Shown here piece by piece: positions 32,181 through 42,533 of a stretch of DNA of 64,000 bases; position 1 is the stretch's first letter, and each line of letters opens with the position of its first letter. Location of the stretch: NCBI RefSeq assembly GCF_000379465.1, contig NZ_KB905447.1:219246-283245 (forward strand), given 5' to 3'. The translations under genes were made by a program, and so were the position numbers. The notes beneath the pieces are model-generated. The model saw only the letters and a list, made by a program, of their open reading frames with translations. It was not told the DNA's origin and did no database searches. The stretch comes from Sciscionella marina DSM 45152 (lineage in GTDB: Bacteria > Actinomycetota > Actinomycetes > Mycobacteriales > Pseudonocardiaceae).

Positions 32181-33233
32181 TCAGGCGTCGAAGTCCACGG
32201 TGATCCGCTCGGAAACCGGAAGCGACTGGCAGGTGAGCACGAAACCCTGGTCGACCTCCGCCTCCTCCAGCGCGAAATTGCGCCGCATATCCACCTTGCC
32301 CTCGGTGACCTTCGCGCGACAGGTGCCGCACACCCCGCCCTTGCAGGCGAACGGCAGATCCGGCCGGGCGCGCTGGGCACCGTCCAGGATCGGGCTGTCG
32401 TACCCGATCGGTGCGGCGGTGGCGCGCCCGTCCAGCAGCACGGTCACCTCGCTCTGTGCCCCGTCCGGTTTCGGTTCCTCGTGCCGCACCGGGGCGGGCG
32501 GTTCGGCGTCCACATAGAACAGTTCCTGATGGATCCGTTCCTTGGTCGCCCCGGTTTCCAGCAGCAGCGCCCGCGCCTCGGTGACCATCTCGAACGGGCC
32601 GCACAGCCACCAGTGGTCCACCTCGGCTGGGATGATCGCGAGCAGTTCGCGCAGCTTCGCGGCATCGAGGCGCCCGGTGAACAGTTCCGCCTCGCGGGGT
32701 TCCCTGGACAGCACGTGCATCAGTTCGAGCCGAGCCGGATAACGGTCCTTGAGGTCGGCCAGTTCATCGGCGAACATCACCGTCTCGGCGCGCCGGTTGC
32801 CGTAGAGCAGGGTGACCGTGCTCTCCGGGTCTCGCAGCACCGTCGCGGCGATGGAGAGCACCGGTGTGATTCCGGAACCCGCCGCGATCAGCACGTGATG
32901 GCCGGGGCTGGCCAGATCCGGGGTGAACCTCCCGGTCGGCGCGCCCACCTCGATCTGCTCGCCTGGGCGCACCTCGTTGACCAGCCAGGTGGAGAACAGC
33001 CCCTCGGGCACTTCGCGCACGCCGATGCGCGGTGCGGATCCGGCGGGCGCGCAGATCGAGTAGGAGCGCCGTTCCTCGCGGCCTGCCACGGTGCGCCGCA
33101 GGGTCAGCGACTGGCCTGCGCGGAAGGTGTAGGTCTCGGTCAGTTCCTCGGGCACCTCGAAGGTCACCGCGGCCGCGTCCCCGCACAGCCGATCGATGCT
33201 CGCGACCTTGAGCTGATTGAACTCCCTGCCCAT
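32181..33233 (-). CDS. paaE: Phenylacetyl-CoA epoxidase, reductase subunit PaaE
   Basis: The 350-residue protein is the electron-transfer subunit: FAD domain (RRSYSICAPAG), NAD domain (HHVLIAAGSGITPVLSIA; WWLCGPFEMV) and a C-terminal plant-type [2Fe-2S] ferredoxin (CKGGVCGTCRAKV ... VLTCQ). It passes electrons from NADPH to the PaaA di-iron centre. Its ATG shares one base with the paaD stop, as expected for the conserved paaABCDE operon. Confidence 0.95.
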   Translation of the reverse strand: MGREFNQLKVASIDRLCGDAAAVTFEVPEELTETYTFRAGQSLTLRRTVAGREERRSYSICAPAGSAPRIGVREVPEGLFSTWLVNEVRPGEQIEVGAPTGRFTPDLASPGHHVLIAAGSGITPVLSIAATVLRDPESTVTLLYGNRRAETVMFADELADLKDRYPARLELMHVLSREPREAELFTGRLDAAKLRELLAIIPAEVDHWWLCGPFEMVTEARALLLETGATKERIHQELFYVDAEPPAPVRHEEPKPDGAQSEVTVLLDGRATAAPIGYDSPILDGAQRARPDLPFACKGGVCGTCRAKVTEGKVDMRRNFALEEAEVDQGFVLTCQSLPVSERITVDFDA

Positions 33234-33742
33234 CAGAACTCCTTGAAGTACTCGAACGGTTCGACACAGCTGTGGCAGCGGTAGAGCGCTTTGCACGCGG
33301 TCGCGCCGAACCGGGACAGCTGCTCGGTTTCCGGCCCGCCGCAGTAGGGACAGCGCACCGCGCGCACCGGGGCGCCGAGGGTGAGCGGAACCGGTCCACC
33401 GGACCTGGTCGGCGCCTGGCCAGGCGGGGCGATCCCGGCCTCGGCGAGCCTGCGCTTGCCCTCGGCGCTGATCCAGTCGCTGCTCCACGGCGGATCGAGA
33501 ACGGTGCGCACCTGGACCTCGGCGAAACCCGCCGCACGCAAGGCATGCACCAGATCGTCGCGCATCGTGTCCATCGCCGGGCAGCCGCTGTAGGTCGGCG
33601 TGATGGACACGATCACCCGTCCGTCGCATTCGGACACATCACGCAGCACGCCGAGATCGGCGAGGGTGAGCATCGGCAGCTCGGGATCGGTCACGGTGGC
33701 GGCGATCGCGTAGGCGCCGCGCAGCGGGGTCACGGTGCTCAC
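33233..33742 (-). CDS. paaD: Phenylacetyl-CoA epoxidase subunit PaaD
   Basis: The 169-residue protein has a MIP18/DUF59-type domain (DPELPMLTLADLGVLRDV, PTYSGCPAMDTM) and a C-terminal zinc-finger-like pair (RCPYCGGPET ... YRCHSCVEPF). PaaD is required for epoxidase activity, probably for iron-sulfur or di-iron maturation. It overlaps paaC by four bases and paaE by one. Confidence 0.95.
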   Translation of the reverse strand: MSTVTPLRGAYAIAATVTDPELPMLTLADLGVLRDVSECDGRVIVSITPTYSGCPAMDTMRDDLVHALRAAGFAEVQVRTVLDPPWSSDWISAEGKRRLAEAGIAPPGQAPTRSGGPVPLTLGAPVRAVRCPYCGGPETEQLSRFGATACKALYRCHSCVEPFEYFKEF

Positions 33743-34650
33743 CAGCTCGCCTCCGGATGTGCGCGTGCCACGCTCTGCAGTTCGGCGAGCACGTAGCCCA
33801 TGGCCTCGGTGTGCAACCCGTCCCGGCCGGTGCGCCCGGCCACCCCGGCCAGCGGCGCGCGCTCCGGAAGGCGCAGTCCCGCGGCCTCGAAGACCTGCGA
33901 CAGCACCGCATCGAACTCTCTGCGGGTCTCGGCGGGATCCACCGCGACCCCCGCGAGCGCGCGCTCCACCTCATGGGTGGCGAACAACTCCCCGACCAGT
34001 GGCCATATCCCGTCCAGTGCGCCCTGCATCCGCCCGTGCGAGAGCTCGGTGCCATCGCCGAGCCGGACCACCCAGTCCGCGGCGTACTCCCGGTGATAGG
34101 TCAGCTCGGGCACCGCTTTCGCCGCGATGGACGCGAGCACCGGATCGCGCGATTCCCGCAGCCGCTGCATGACCGCGAGCCGCCAGGTGCCGAACACCAG
34201 CACCGTGGCGAGCAGTTCGGCGAAGTCCCCGTGCGCGTGCTCGGTGAGCCGGACATTGCGGAACTCGGGCTCGGCGCGGAAGAACGCGTACTCGTCCTCG
34301 CCACGACCGGATCCGTCCGCCCGGCCAGCCCGTGTCAGCAGCAGCCGCGCCTGACCGAGCAAATCGAGGCCGATATTGGCGATCGCGACCTCGTCCTCGA
34401 GCTCGGGTGCCCTGGTGCACCACTGCTGCAACCGGTGCGAGGCGATCAGCGCGTCATCGCCGAGCATCAGGCAGTAGGCGGCAAGGGCGGCACCGTCCAC
34501 ATCGGACGGCACGCTGGTGTCCACACCGGACAGCGGGTCGTCGCGGCGCTGCTCGGGGGACACCCCCGCGCCCTCGGGCTTAGTGCCGAACGCCCAGCGC
34601 GCATCGTCCTGCGCCTCCGCGAGTGCCTCGTAGGCATTGTCGAAACTCAT
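33739..34650 (-). CDS. paaC: Phenylacetyl-CoA epoxidase structural subunit PaaC
   Basis: The 303-residue all-helical protein is the ferritin-like partner of PaaA. Signatures are LGDDALIASHRLQQWCTRAPELEDEVAIANIGLDLLGQAR (split: LGDDALIASHRLQQW, then EVAIANIGLDLLGQ) and PELTYHREYAADW. PaaC stabilises the catalytic subunit and helps CoA-ester binding. An 88-bp gap separates it from paaB, wider than other junctions in this operon. Confidence 0.95.
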   Translation of the reverse strand: MSFDNAYEALAEAQDDARWAFGTKPEGAGVSPEQRRDDPLSGVDTSVPSDVDGAALAAYCLMLGDDALIASHRLQQWCTRAPELEDEVAIANIGLDLLGQARLLLTRAGRADGSGRGEDEYAFFRAEPEFRNVRLTEHAHGDFAELLATVLVFGTWRLAVMQRLRESRDPVLASIAAKAVPELTYHREYAADWVVRLGDGTELSHGRMQGALDGIWPLVGELFATHEVERALAGVAVDPAETRREFDAVLSQVFEAAGLRLPERAPLAGVAGRTGRDGLHTEAMGYVLAELQSVARAHPEASW

Positions 34651-34738
34651 GGCTCACCTTCTCCCGCGCCGCGCTCCTCGCACGCGGGGCTCGCTACGAT
34701 GCTCGCCCGGTCGGCGATTTCGCGGCACATGGCCGCCT

Positions 34739-35032
34739 CTACATGTGGGGGACGTTGTCGGGGATCTCGTAGAAGGTCGGGTGCCGATAGACCTTGTCCC
34801 CGCTCGGCGCGAAGAACGGGTCCTTCTCGTCCGGGCTGGAGGCGGTGATGTCCGCGGCGGCGACCACCCAGATGCTCACGCCCTCGTTGCGCCTCGTGTA
34901 GAGATCCCGCGCGTTGCGCAGCGCCATCCGGTCGTCCGCCGCGTGCAGCGAACCGACGTGCACATGGTTGAGGCCGCGCTTGCCGCGCACGAACACCTCA
35001 TACAGCGGCCAGTCCTTCCGCACTTCACTCAT
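34739..35032 (-). CDS. paaB: Phenylacetyl-CoA epoxidase subunit PaaB
   Basis: The 97-residue protein matches PaaB in size and sequence: [40 protein letters not shown] and the end [14 protein letters not shown]. PaaB bridges PaaAC heterodimers in the epoxidase complex. It overlaps the paaA stop by four bases. Confidence 0.95.
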   Translation of the reverse strand: MSEVRKDWPLYEVFVRGKRGLNHVHVGSLHAADDRMALRNARDLYTRRNEGVSIWVVAAADITASSPDEKDPFFAPSGDKVYRHPTFYEIPDNVPHM

Positions 35033-35970
35033 GCCGCGCTCCTTTCCCGATCACGCTGCTTGGCGGCGTGCGCCGCGGCGGCCTCCCGGACCCAGGCCCC
35101 GTCCTCGTGCGCGGCGCGGCGCTTCGCGATCCGCTCGGCATTGCACGGGCCGTTGCCCTTGAGGATCTGCTTGAACTCGTTCCAGTCGATGGCGCCGAAG
35201 TCGTAGCTCCCGCACTCGGCGTTCCAGGACAGTTCCGGATCGGGCAGGGTGACCCCGAGCGCCTCGGCCTGCGGAACGCTCATGTCCACGAACCGCTGGC
35301 GTAGCTCGTCATTGGTGTGTCGCTTGATTTTCCACGCCATGGACTGCTCGGTGTTCGGGGAGTCCGCGTCCGGCGGGCCGAACATCATCAGCGAGGGCCA
35401 CCACCACCGGTTCGTGGCCTCCTGCACCATCTCCCGTTGCGCCTCGGTACCGCGCATCATCGTCATCAGCAGCTCGTAACCCTGGCGCTGGTGAAAGGAC
35501 TCCTCCTTGCAGATCCGGATCATCCCGCGGGCGTAGGGCCCGTAACTGCTGCGGCACAACGGCACCTGGTTGCAGATCGCCGCCCCGTCCACCAGCCAGC
35601 CGATCACCCCGACATCGGCGAAGGTGACCGTCGGGTAGTTGAAGATCGAGGAGTACTTCTGCGCCCCGCTGATCAGCTTCTCGGTCAGCTCGGTGCGGTC
35701 CACGCCCAGGGTTTCCGCCGCGGAGTACAGGTAGAGTCCGTGCCCCGCCTCGTCCTGCACCTTCGCCAGCAGGATCGCCTTGCGCCGCAAGGAGGGCGCG
35801 CGGGTGATCCAGTTGGCCTCCGGCTGCATGCCGATGATCTCGGAGTGCGCGTGCTGGGAGATCTGGCGGATCATCGTCTTGCGGTAGCCCTCCGGGACCC
35901 AGTCGCGCGGTTCCAGCCGCTGATCCCGGGCGATGGTGTCCTCGAAGCTCCGCTCGAGTTCCTCCGTCAT
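35029..35970 (-). CDS. paaA: Phenylacetyl-CoA epoxidase catalytic subunit PaaA
   Basis: The 313-residue protein is the di-iron oxygenase subunit converting phenylacetyl-CoA to the ring 1,2-epoxide. Di-iron ligand regions are readable: [17 protein letters not shown] and [14 protein letters not shown], plus HAHSEIIG near the N-terminus. Length is close to the usual 310-330 residues. Its ATG overlaps the paaZ stop by four bases, tying the two into one transcript. Confidence 0.95.
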   Translation of the reverse strand: MTEELERSFEDTIARDQRLEPRDWVPEGYRKTMIRQISQHAHSEIIGMQPEANWITRAPSLRRKAILLAKVQDEAGHGLYLYSAAETLGVDRTELTEKLISGAQKYSSIFNYPTVTFADVGVIGWLVDGAAICNQVPLCRSSYGPYARGMIRICKEESFHQRQGYELLMTMMRGTEAQREMVQEATNRWWWPSLMMFGPPDADSPNTEQSMAWKIKRHTNDELRQRFVDMSVPQAEALGVTLPDPELSWNAECGSYDFGAIDWNEFKQILKGNGPCNAERIAKRRAAHEDGAWVREAAAAHAAKQRDRERSAA

Positions 35971-38003
35971 TCCGCCGCCTCCTTGCTGACCAGGGTGAGC
36001 AGGTCGTATTTGGCCACCGATTCCTCGTTCTGGTTGGTGACATCCACATCCCAGCGGACCTCGCCGTAGTCCGCGTTCTCCCGGGGCGTGATCCGCTTGG
36101 CCGTCAGGGTCACGGTGAGGGCGTCGCCCGGCTTGACCGGGGTGAGGAACCGCAGGTTCTCCAGCCCGTAGTTGGCCAGCACCGGACCGGGTTCCGGGGA
36201 AACGAACAGGCCCGCCGCGAAGGAGACCACGAGGTAGCCGTGCGCCACGATCCCGCCGAAGAGTTCGTTGGCCGCCGCGGCTTCCTCATCGGTGTGCGCG
36301 TAGAAGGTGTCCCCGGTGAACTCCGCGAAATGGTCCACATCCGCACGGGTCACCGTGCGCGGCGCGGTGACCACCGAGTCCCCGATCCGCAGCGTGGCAA
36401 GGGATTTCCGGAACGGGTGCGGGCCGTCGGCCTGCCGCTGCGCGCCGGGGACCCACTGCCCGCCGACCGCGGTGAGCACATCCGGGGAACCCTGCACGGC
36501 GGTGCGCTGCATGTGGTGCAGCACGCCGCGGATCCCGCCCATCTCCTCGCCGCCGCCCGCGCGGCCGGGCCCGCCGTGCACCAGCGCGGGAAGCGGCGAA
36601 CCGTGCCCGGTGGACTCCTGCGCGTCGGTGGCGTCGAGCACGAGCACCCGCCCGTGCCATGGCGCGAGGCCGCGCACCACGGTGGCCGCGAAGGCCGGAT
36701 CCCCGGTGACCACCGAACCCGCGAGGCTGCCCCGCCCGCGCGCGGCGAGCTCGATCGCCTCCTCGGCCGACTCGTACGGGATCAGCGTGGCGACCGGTCC
36801 GAACGCCTCGACCTCGTGCGGTTCGGCGCGCCCGGTGTCCTCGGCACGCAACAGCACCGGAGACACGAAGGCCCCCTGTTCGGCGTCCCCTTCGGTCACC
36901 TCGGCCCACTCCGGATCCCCGTACACCACGTAGGCCGCGCCGAGCAGTGCCTTGAGCGAACGGCGTACTTCCTCGCGCTGCTCCAGGCTGGCCAGCGCCC
37001 CCATCCGCACACCTTCGGCATCCGGTTTGCCGACCGTGACCCGCCCCAGTCGCTCGGCGGCCGCCTCTCCGACCGCGTCGATCAGCGCGGCGGGCACGAT
37101 GGCGCGCCGGATCGCGGTGCATTTCTGGCCCGCCTTCACGGTCATCTCGGTGACCAGCTGCTTGACGAACAGGTCGAACTCGGGTGTGCCGGGCTGCGCG
37201 TCCGGGCCCAGAATCGAGCAGTTGAGCGAATCGGCCTCGGCGTTGAACCGCACCGCGCCGCGGGCGATCGCCGGGTGCGCGCGCAGTTTCCGTGCGGTGT
37301 CCGCGGAACCGGTGAACGAGACGACGTCCTGTTCGGTGACGTGGTCGAGCAGATCGCCCGCACCGCCGCAGATGAACTGCACGGCCCCCTCGGGCAGGAT
37401 CCCGGATTCCACGATCAGTTCCACCAGCCGCGCGGTCAGATAGGCGGTCTGACTCGCGGGTTTGATCACGCTCGGTACCCCGGCGATGAACGCGGGCGCC
37501 AGTTTCTCCAGCGGGCCCCAGACGGGGAAGTTGAAGGCGTTGATCTGTACCGCGACCCCGGGCAGCGAGGTGGCGATGTGCTGGCCGAGGAAGGTGCCGC
37601 CCTTGGAGAGTGGTTCGATCCCGCCGTCCAGATAGACGATGTCGTTCGGCAGCTCCCGCTTGGTCTTGCTGGCGTAGCCGAGCAATACACCGATCCCGCC
37701 GTCGATGTCGAACTTGGAATCCCCGAGGGTCGCCCCGGTGCGCGCGGAAAGGGCGTAGAGCTCATCGCGGTGCTCGCGCAGGTGGCTGCCGAGCGCCTTG
37801 AGCAGGGCGGCCCGCTGGTGGAAGGTCAGCTCGCGCAGCGCGGGGCCGCCGACCCGGCGCCCGTAGTCGAGCACCGCGCCCATATCGAGGCCCGCCGAGG
37901 AGATGCGCGCGACCTCCTGCCCCGTCGCCGCGTCGCGCACCGGCGTGCCGTCCGCGGGGACGTGCCATCCGCCTCGCACGTAGCTGCCTGCCACCGGAGC
38001 CAT
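35967..38003 (-). CDS. paaZ: Bifunctional oxepin-CoA hydrolase / aldehyde dehydrogenase PaaZ
   Basis: The 678-residue protein has an N-terminal aldehyde dehydrogenase domain (residues about 1-515; general-base Glu in [10 protein letters not shown], nucleophile Cys in [11 protein letters not shown]) and a C-terminal MaoC hot-dog domain (about 535-678; [30 protein letters not shown]). PaaZ opens the oxepin ring and oxidises the resulting aldehyde. A GGAGG site lies 9 nt before the ATG at 38003. It is the first gene of the paaZABCDE operon and is divergent from paaI. Confidence 0.95.
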   Translation of the reverse strand: MAPVAGSYVRGGWHVPADGTPVRDAATGQEVARISSAGLDMGAVLDYGRRVGGPALRELTFHQRAALLKALGSHLREHRDELYALSARTGATLGDSKFDIDGGIGVLLGYASKTKRELPNDIVYLDGGIEPLSKGGTFLGQHIATSLPGVAVQINAFNFPVWGPLEKLAPAFIAGVPSVIKPASQTAYLTARLVELIVESGILPEGAVQFICGGAGDLLDHVTEQDVVSFTGSADTARKLRAHPAIARGAVRFNAEADSLNCSILGPDAQPGTPEFDLFVKQLVTEMTVKAGQKCTAIRRAIVPAALIDAVGEAAAERLGRVTVGKPDAEGVRMGALASLEQREEVRRSLKALLGAAYVVYGDPEWAEVTEGDAEQGAFVSPVLLRAEDTGRAEPHEVEAFGPVATLIPYESAEEAIELAARGRGSLAGSVVTGDPAFAATVVRGLAPWHGRVLVLDATDAQESTGHGSPLPALVHGGPGRAGGGEEMGGIRGVLHHMQRTAVQGSPDVLTAVGGQWVPGAQRQADGPHPFRKSLATLRIGDSVVTAPRTVTRADVDHFAEFTGDTFYAHTDEEAAAANELFGGIVAHGYLVVSFAAGLFVSPEPGPVLANYGLENLRFLTPVKPGDALTVTLTAKRITPRENADYGEVRWDVDVTNQNEESVAKYDLLTLVSKEAAE

Positions 38004-38114
38004 CCGCACCGACCTCCAATTACCAACCGAATGTTCAGGAAATAGGGTAACGCCAGCCGGCCGATCGCGAAACCCCGTACTTGACAAGCGGCAGGGATCG
38101 GGCAGACATTGATA

Positions 38115-38128
38115 ACCGTCCAATCGGT
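38115..38128. promoter_or_regulatory. Candidate PaaR operator in the paaZ/paaI gap
   Basis: ACCG-N6-CGGT lies in the 170-bp divergent gap between paaZ and paaI. TetR-type PaaR regulators bind ACCGxxxxCGGT-like dyads, and paaR is two genes downstream. The arms are short, so the assignment is tentative. Confidence 0.35.
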
Positions 38129-38173
38129 CAGTTCACAAGGCGGTGTTGGCTCTTGTCTCGTCCGGAGACCGCG

Positions 38174-38575
38174 GTGCGGTCCATGTACGACAACGACCTC
38201 GCCTCCCAGGCGCTCGGGATCGAGCTTGGCGAGGTGGGCACCGGTACGGCGGCCGCGCGGATGCGGGTCACCGAGCGGATGGTCAACGGGCACGACATCG
38301 CGCACGGCGGCTACCTGTTCCTGCTCGCCGATTCCGCCTTCGCCTTCGCCTGCAACAGTCATGGCCCGGTGACCGTGGCTTCCGGCGCCGAGATCAATTT
38401 CGTGACCTCCGCCCGGCTCGGCGATCAGTTGCTCGCCGTCGCCGAGGAACGCACTCGCTATGGGCGCAACGGGATCTGCGATGTGACCGTGTACCGCGAG
38501 AACGACGGCGAGCGCGAGGTCATCGCGGAGTTCCGGGGCCGCAGCCGGGTGATCGAACGGGAGCAGAGGAGCTGA
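38174..38575 (+). CDS. paaI: Hydroxyphenylacetyl-CoA thioesterase PaaI
   Basis: The 133-residue hot-dog protein carries the PaaI signature NGHDIAHGGYLFLLADSAFAFA with the catalytic-type Asp, and ASGAEINFVTSARLGDQL. It clears dead-end CoA thioesters of the phenylacetate pathway. The GTG at 38174 has a GGAGA site 6 nt upstream; the ATG at 38183 is an alternative. It begins the rightward paaI-paaK-paaR unit. Confidence 0.92.
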   Translation: MRSMYDNDLASQALGIELGEVGTGTAAARMRVTERMVNGHDIAHGGYLFLLADSAFAFACNSHGPVTVASGAEINFVTSARLGDQLLAVAEERTRYGRNGICDVTVYRENDGEREVIAEFRGRSRVIEREQRS

Positions 38576-38579
38576 CACC

Positions 38580-39899
38580 ATGACCGCCACGAGAAGGCTC
38601 GGCGACGCACCGGCACCGGATTCGCTCAGCGATGCCGAGCGGATGAGCGTGGACGAACTGCGGTCCCGTCAGCTGGAGCGGCTGCGCTGGACCCTCGAAC
38701 ACGCCTACCGGAACGTCCCGTTCTATCGGGAGCGCTTCGATGCGTTCGGGGTGCGGCCCGAGGACTGTAAGGAACTCGAGGATCTGGCGAAGTTTCCCTG
38801 CACCACCAAGAAGGATCTGCGCGACCACTACCCCTTCGGCATGCTCGCCGTTCCGGAGCGGCAGCTGCGCCGCATCCACGCCTCCAGCGGCACCACCGGG
38901 AAACCGACCGTGATCGGGTACACCGACGGGGACCTCGAGGTCTGGGCGGGGGCGCTGGCCCGCTCGATCTTCGCCGCGGGCGGCCGGGCCGGGGACAAGA
39001 TCCACAATTCCTACGGCTACGGACTGTTCACCGGTGGACTCGGCGCGCACTACGGCATCGAAAAGCTCGGCGCCACCGCGATCCCGGCCTCCGGGGGGAT
39101 GACCGCGCGGCAGGTGCAGATCATCACCGACTTCCGCCCGGACGGAATCATGGTGACCCCGTCCTACATGCTCACCCTGCTCGACGAGTTCGAACGCCAG
39201 GGGGTGGATCCCGCGTCCAGCCCGCTGCGCTACGGAGTGTTCGGCGCGGAACCGTGGACCGAGCAGATGCGCCAGGAGATCGAGCAGCGGCTCGACCTGC
39301 ACGCGGTGGACATCTACGGCCTCTCCGAGGTGATGGGGCCCGGCGTCGCCCAGGAATGCGTGGAATCCAAGGACGGCCTGCACGTGTGGGAGGACCACTT
39401 TTACCCGGAGATCGCCGATCCGGTCGAGGGCACGGTACTGCCCGACGGGGAGTACGGCGAGCTGCTGTTCACCTCGCTGACCAAAGAGGCTATGCCGATC
39501 ATCCGGTACCGCACCCGGGACCTGAGCACGCTGCGTCCCGGCACCGCGCGGCCCGCGTTCCGGCGCATGGACAAGGTCACCGGGCGCAGCGACGATATGA
39601 TCATCCTGCGCGGGGTGAACATCTTCCCGACCCAGATCGAGGAGGTCGTGCTCGGCGTGCAGGGCATGGCGCCGCATTTCCAGATCAGGCTCTCGTCGAA
39701 GGGGCGGATGGACCACATGGAGGTACACGTGGAGGCGAGCCCCGCGACCGATGCGGACCGCCGCCGCGCCGCCGCCGGGGAGATCGCCGCCCGCATCAAG
39801 GACGGGATCGGCATCAACGCCGGCGTCGAGATCGTCGATCCGGACACCCTGGAACGCTCGGTCGGCAAGCTGCGCCGGGTCGTGGACAACCGCACGTGA
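38580..39899 (+). CDS. paaK: Phenylacetate-CoA ligase PaaK
   Basis: The 439-residue adenylate-forming enzyme activates phenylacetate to phenylacetyl-CoA. Readable motifs are HASSGTTGKPTVIGYT (P-loop), YGLSEVMGPG, RYRTRDLS and GRSDDMIILRGVNIFPTQIE, all characteristic of PaaK. It starts 4 bp after paaI and its stop overlaps the next regulator gene, so all three are co-transcribed. Confidence 0.96.
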   Translation: MTATRRLGDAPAPDSLSDAERMSVDELRSRQLERLRWTLEHAYRNVPFYRERFDAFGVRPEDCKELEDLAKFPCTTKKDLRDHYPFGMLAVPERQLRRIHASSGTTGKPTVIGYTDGDLEVWAGALARSIFAAGGRAGDKIHNSYGYGLFTGGLGAHYGIEKLGATAIPASGGMTARQVQIITDFRPDGIMVTPSYMLTLLDEFERQGVDPASSPLRYGVFGAEPWTEQMRQEIEQRLDLHAVDIYGLSEVMGPGVAQECVESKDGLHVWEDHFYPEIADPVEGTVLPDGEYGELLFTSLTKEAMPIIRYRTRDLSTLRPGTARPAFRRMDKVTGRSDDMIILRGVNIFPTQIEEVVLGVQGMAPHFQIRLSSKGRMDHMEVHVEASPATDADRRRAAAGEIAARIKDGIGINAGVEIVDPDTLERSVGKLRRVVDNRT

Positions 39900-40501
39900 C
39901 CACGGCGGCGAAGCGCGGAAGGCCCGGCTACGACCTCGAGTCCCTGCTCGCGGTCGCGGTCACACTGTTCAACGAGCGCGGCTACGACGGCACCAGCATG
40001 GAGGACCTGGCGCGCAAGCTCGGCATCACCAAGTCCGCCATCTATCACCACGTGCCGAGCAAACAGGAGCTGCTGCGGCTCGCTGTGAACCGCGCCCTGG
40101 ACGGCCTGTTCGCCCGGGTCGGTGAGCTGGATTCGTTGCCGGACAAGGCGATCGAGCGCCTGGAGTATCTGGTGCGCGGCAGCGTGCGGGTGCTCGCCGA
40201 GCAGCTGCCGTTCGTCACCCTGCTGCTGCGAATCCGGGGTAACACCGAGGTGGAGCGGGCGGCGCTGGCCCGGCGCAAGCAGTTCGACACGATCGTCGCG
40301 GACTTGGTCGAGCGGGCCGCGCGGGACGGGGACCTGCGCGGCGACGTGGAACCCGCGACGGCCGCGCGCCTGCTGTTCGGCATGGTCAACTCGCTGGTCG
40401 AGTGGTACCGCCCGCGCAGCAACGGGGAGCTGGACGGCACCGCCCTCGCCGATACCGTCGCCGCCGTGGCCTTCGACGGCCTGCGTACCCGCGATCGGTG
40501 A
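39896..40501 (+). CDS. paaR: TetR-family regulator, probable PaaR
   Basis: The 201-residue protein has a TetR helix-turn-helix at residues about 15-60 (TSMEDLARKLGITKSAIYHH) and a helical ligand domain. The GTG start overlaps the paaK stop (GTGA). Position at the end of paaI-paaK matches the TetR-type PaaR of Gram-positive and Thermus paa clusters, which is released from DNA by phenylacetyl-CoA. The symbol is by context; a distinct PaaX-family gene lies at 57273-58100. Confidence 0.82.
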   Translation: MTTAAKRGRPGYDLESLLAVAVTLFNERGYDGTSMEDLARKLGITKSAIYHHVPSKQELLRLAVNRALDGLFARVGELDSLPDKAIERLEYLVRGSVRVLAEQLPFVTLLLRIRGNTEVERAALARRKQFDTIVADLVERAARDGDLRGDVEPATAARLLFGMVNSLVEWYRPRSNGELDGTALADTVAAVAFDGLRTRDR

Positions 40502-40513
40502 CCGGCGCCCGGA

Positions 40514-42394
40514 TCACGAACTCGCGCAGTGCGGCGTTCCGGCGGGCACATCCAGGCTCGGGTTGCGGTCGAAGAACCCGTACGGTTTCAGGGTGAATCC
40601 GCAGCGGTCGACCGGCATGATCGGCCAGTCCTCCGGGCGCGGGAAATGGGTGAGCCCGAAGGTGTGCCAGACGACCAGATCGGTGCCCTCCAAGGATTCG
40701 TCGCCCGCCACGTATTCCGGCAGCCCGGTGCCACCGCCGCTCTGGTTGACGAACTCCCCCGCCGGCCACCGCTGCCCTTCCCGGTACCGGCTGACCCACA
40801 GATGATGGCGGGCGAACGCGGCGCGGGTCGCGATCGAGGAATCCGGATCCGCGAGCATCGTCGGCTGCCCCTGCGGACAGAGCGCGTAGCCGACCGGTTG
40901 CTCGAGCCGGTTGGTGCGTTCGGGGTTCACCACGTGCCAGACCCGGCCCGCTCCCGGATCGGCGTCCCGACACGCCGCGAGCTCCGAGCTCAGGCGGCGG
41001 CTCGCACTGGTGAACGCGTTGCCGTACGGATTGTCCGGGCCGCGCGGAACCCTTGCCGCCTCCACCTCCTCGACGGCATTCGACTCGCCGTCCACCATCA
41101 TGTCCAGCCGCGCACAGAACAGGTGCTGGTGATACGGCGCGCCGAGCCCGGGGGCCACCTCGCTCGCCCAGCGATACCCTTCGCCCTGGTATGCCGAGGT
41201 GAACACCACCCCGGTCGCCTTGCACTCCAATTCGATCGTGCCGTCCAGGTAGAGGTACCAGTAAAAGCCGTAGTCGTAATTGCCGACAGTGACGAAGAAG
41301 GAGATCACCAGCCGCCGCTGCCGCTGAGTGCGCGCCGATCCGGTGAACACATCGGTGTGCTTGCTCAGCACTCCGACGTCCTCCTCGTGCATGCAGACCG
41401 CGTTCTCGATCGTGCAAGGCTCCCCGTGGTCATCGGCGAGCACCGCGTCGAAGTAGTGGATCTCGCCGAGACAGTCGCATCCGAGCCGCAGCGAGTTGGT
41501 CTGCTTGCCGAGCAGGTACTCCCCCGCGTCGAAGTAGTTCTGCCAGAACCGGACCGGGCTCGGATCACCGTAGGGCACCACCATCTCCGCGACCGAGGCG
41601 CGGTACACGATCGGGCGGCCACCGAAGCCGAGCTGGTGCAGCACCAGTCCCTCGCGCGGGTCGAACCCGATGCGCAGGTCCCATTCGTGCCAGTGCACCG
41701 CGTCCCCGTCCACAGCGAAACTGGGCCCCTCGGGCTGTTCGATGTGGATCGGGCGCAGATCGGTGCGCGGGGCCCCGGCCTGCTCCGGATCGTCGAAATT
41801 CCCTTCCTCGCGCGGGACCGGATGCACGGCGTGGTCGATCACCTCCAGCACCCGCCCGGCGATCAGGTCCACATAGGCGACCAGTCCGTCGATCGGGTGC
41901 GCCCAGGGGTGATCGGATTCGCGGTGCCGCAGGAAACCGAGCACCCGCAGCATCCGCTTGCCGCGCTCCCCCTCGATGCCGAAGCTGCCCGCGGACAACG
42001 GGCAGGCGCACACCAGATCCGTCGGCTCGATCCCGCGCCGGGCGAGTGCGGCGGTCCAGCGTTCGTCGGCGGCCACGATCTCTCCGACCCGCTCGAATTC
42101 CCCATCCAGAATGGGCGGTTGCCCCTCGGTGGCCACGTCGATCTCGCGCACCGATTCCACTGCCCCCGCACCGAGCGAGACGATCGCGTGCCGTGCCGTT
42201 CCGGTGGCCGTGTCCAGCAACAGCGCCTCGGTCCTGCGCTCGGTTTCGCGCGCACCGAGCACCGCGGACTTCGGCGGTTCGAGCAGGCCGAGGTACGGGA
42301 ACCGGGTGCTGTCCGTGACGAGCCCGGCCTTGTCCAGGACGGTCCGGGTGTCCCGGATCTCCGCCGCGCTCAGTCGGTCGAGTGGGTGGGCCAT
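40514..42394 (-). CDS. Copper amine oxidase (topaquinone)
   Basis: The 626-residue protein is a primary-amine oxidase. The topaquinone precursor Tyr is in TVGNYDYGF (T-x-x-N-Y-D-Y), the catalytic base Asp in YFDAGEYLLG, and copper ligands in HQHLFCARLDMMVDG and near HTFGLTHFPRPEDWP. It oxidises monoamines to aldehydes with release of ammonia and H2O2. The sequence type resembles bacterial phenylethylamine/histamine oxidases. Next to the paa genes it could feed phenylethylamine into phenylacetate via phenylacetaldehyde. It is divergent from a TetR gene. Confidence 0.93.
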   Translation of the reverse strand: MAHPLDRLSAAEIRDTRTVLDKAGLVTDSTRFPYLGLLEPPKSAVLGARETERRTEALLLDTATGTARHAIVSLGAGAVESVREIDVATEGQPPILDGEFERVGEIVAADERWTAALARRGIEPTDLVCACPLSAGSFGIEGERGKRMLRVLGFLRHRESDHPWAHPIDGLVAYVDLIAGRVLEVIDHAVHPVPREEGNFDDPEQAGAPRTDLRPIHIEQPEGPSFAVDGDAVHWHEWDLRIGFDPREGLVLHQLGFGGRPIVYRASVAEMVVPYGDPSPVRFWQNYFDAGEYLLGKQTNSLRLGCDCLGEIHYFDAVLADDHGEPCTIENAVCMHEEDVGVLSKHTDVFTGSARTQRQRRLVISFFVTVGNYDYGFYWYLYLDGTIELECKATGVVFTSAYQGEGYRWASEVAPGLGAPYHQHLFCARLDMMVDGESNAVEEVEAARVPRGPDNPYGNAFTSASRRLSSELAACRDADPGAGRVWHVVNPERTNRLEQPVGYALCPQGQPTMLADPDSSIATRAAFARHHLWVSRYREGQRWPAGEFVNQSGGGTGLPEYVAGDESLEGTDLVVWHTFGLTHFPRPEDWPIMPVDRCGFTLKPYGFFDRNPSLDVPAGTPHCASS

Positions 42395-42533
42395 CGTGCT
42401 CGCTCCTCCGATGCTGGTGTGTCCTCATTGCCACGTAGCGATGCCCGTTTATTCTACGGTCGTCCGGTCAAAAATCAAGAGAGGTCGCCGATCTCCCGGA
42501 ACCTGCCGCGCTCCCGGCGCCTAAGCTGCACCC

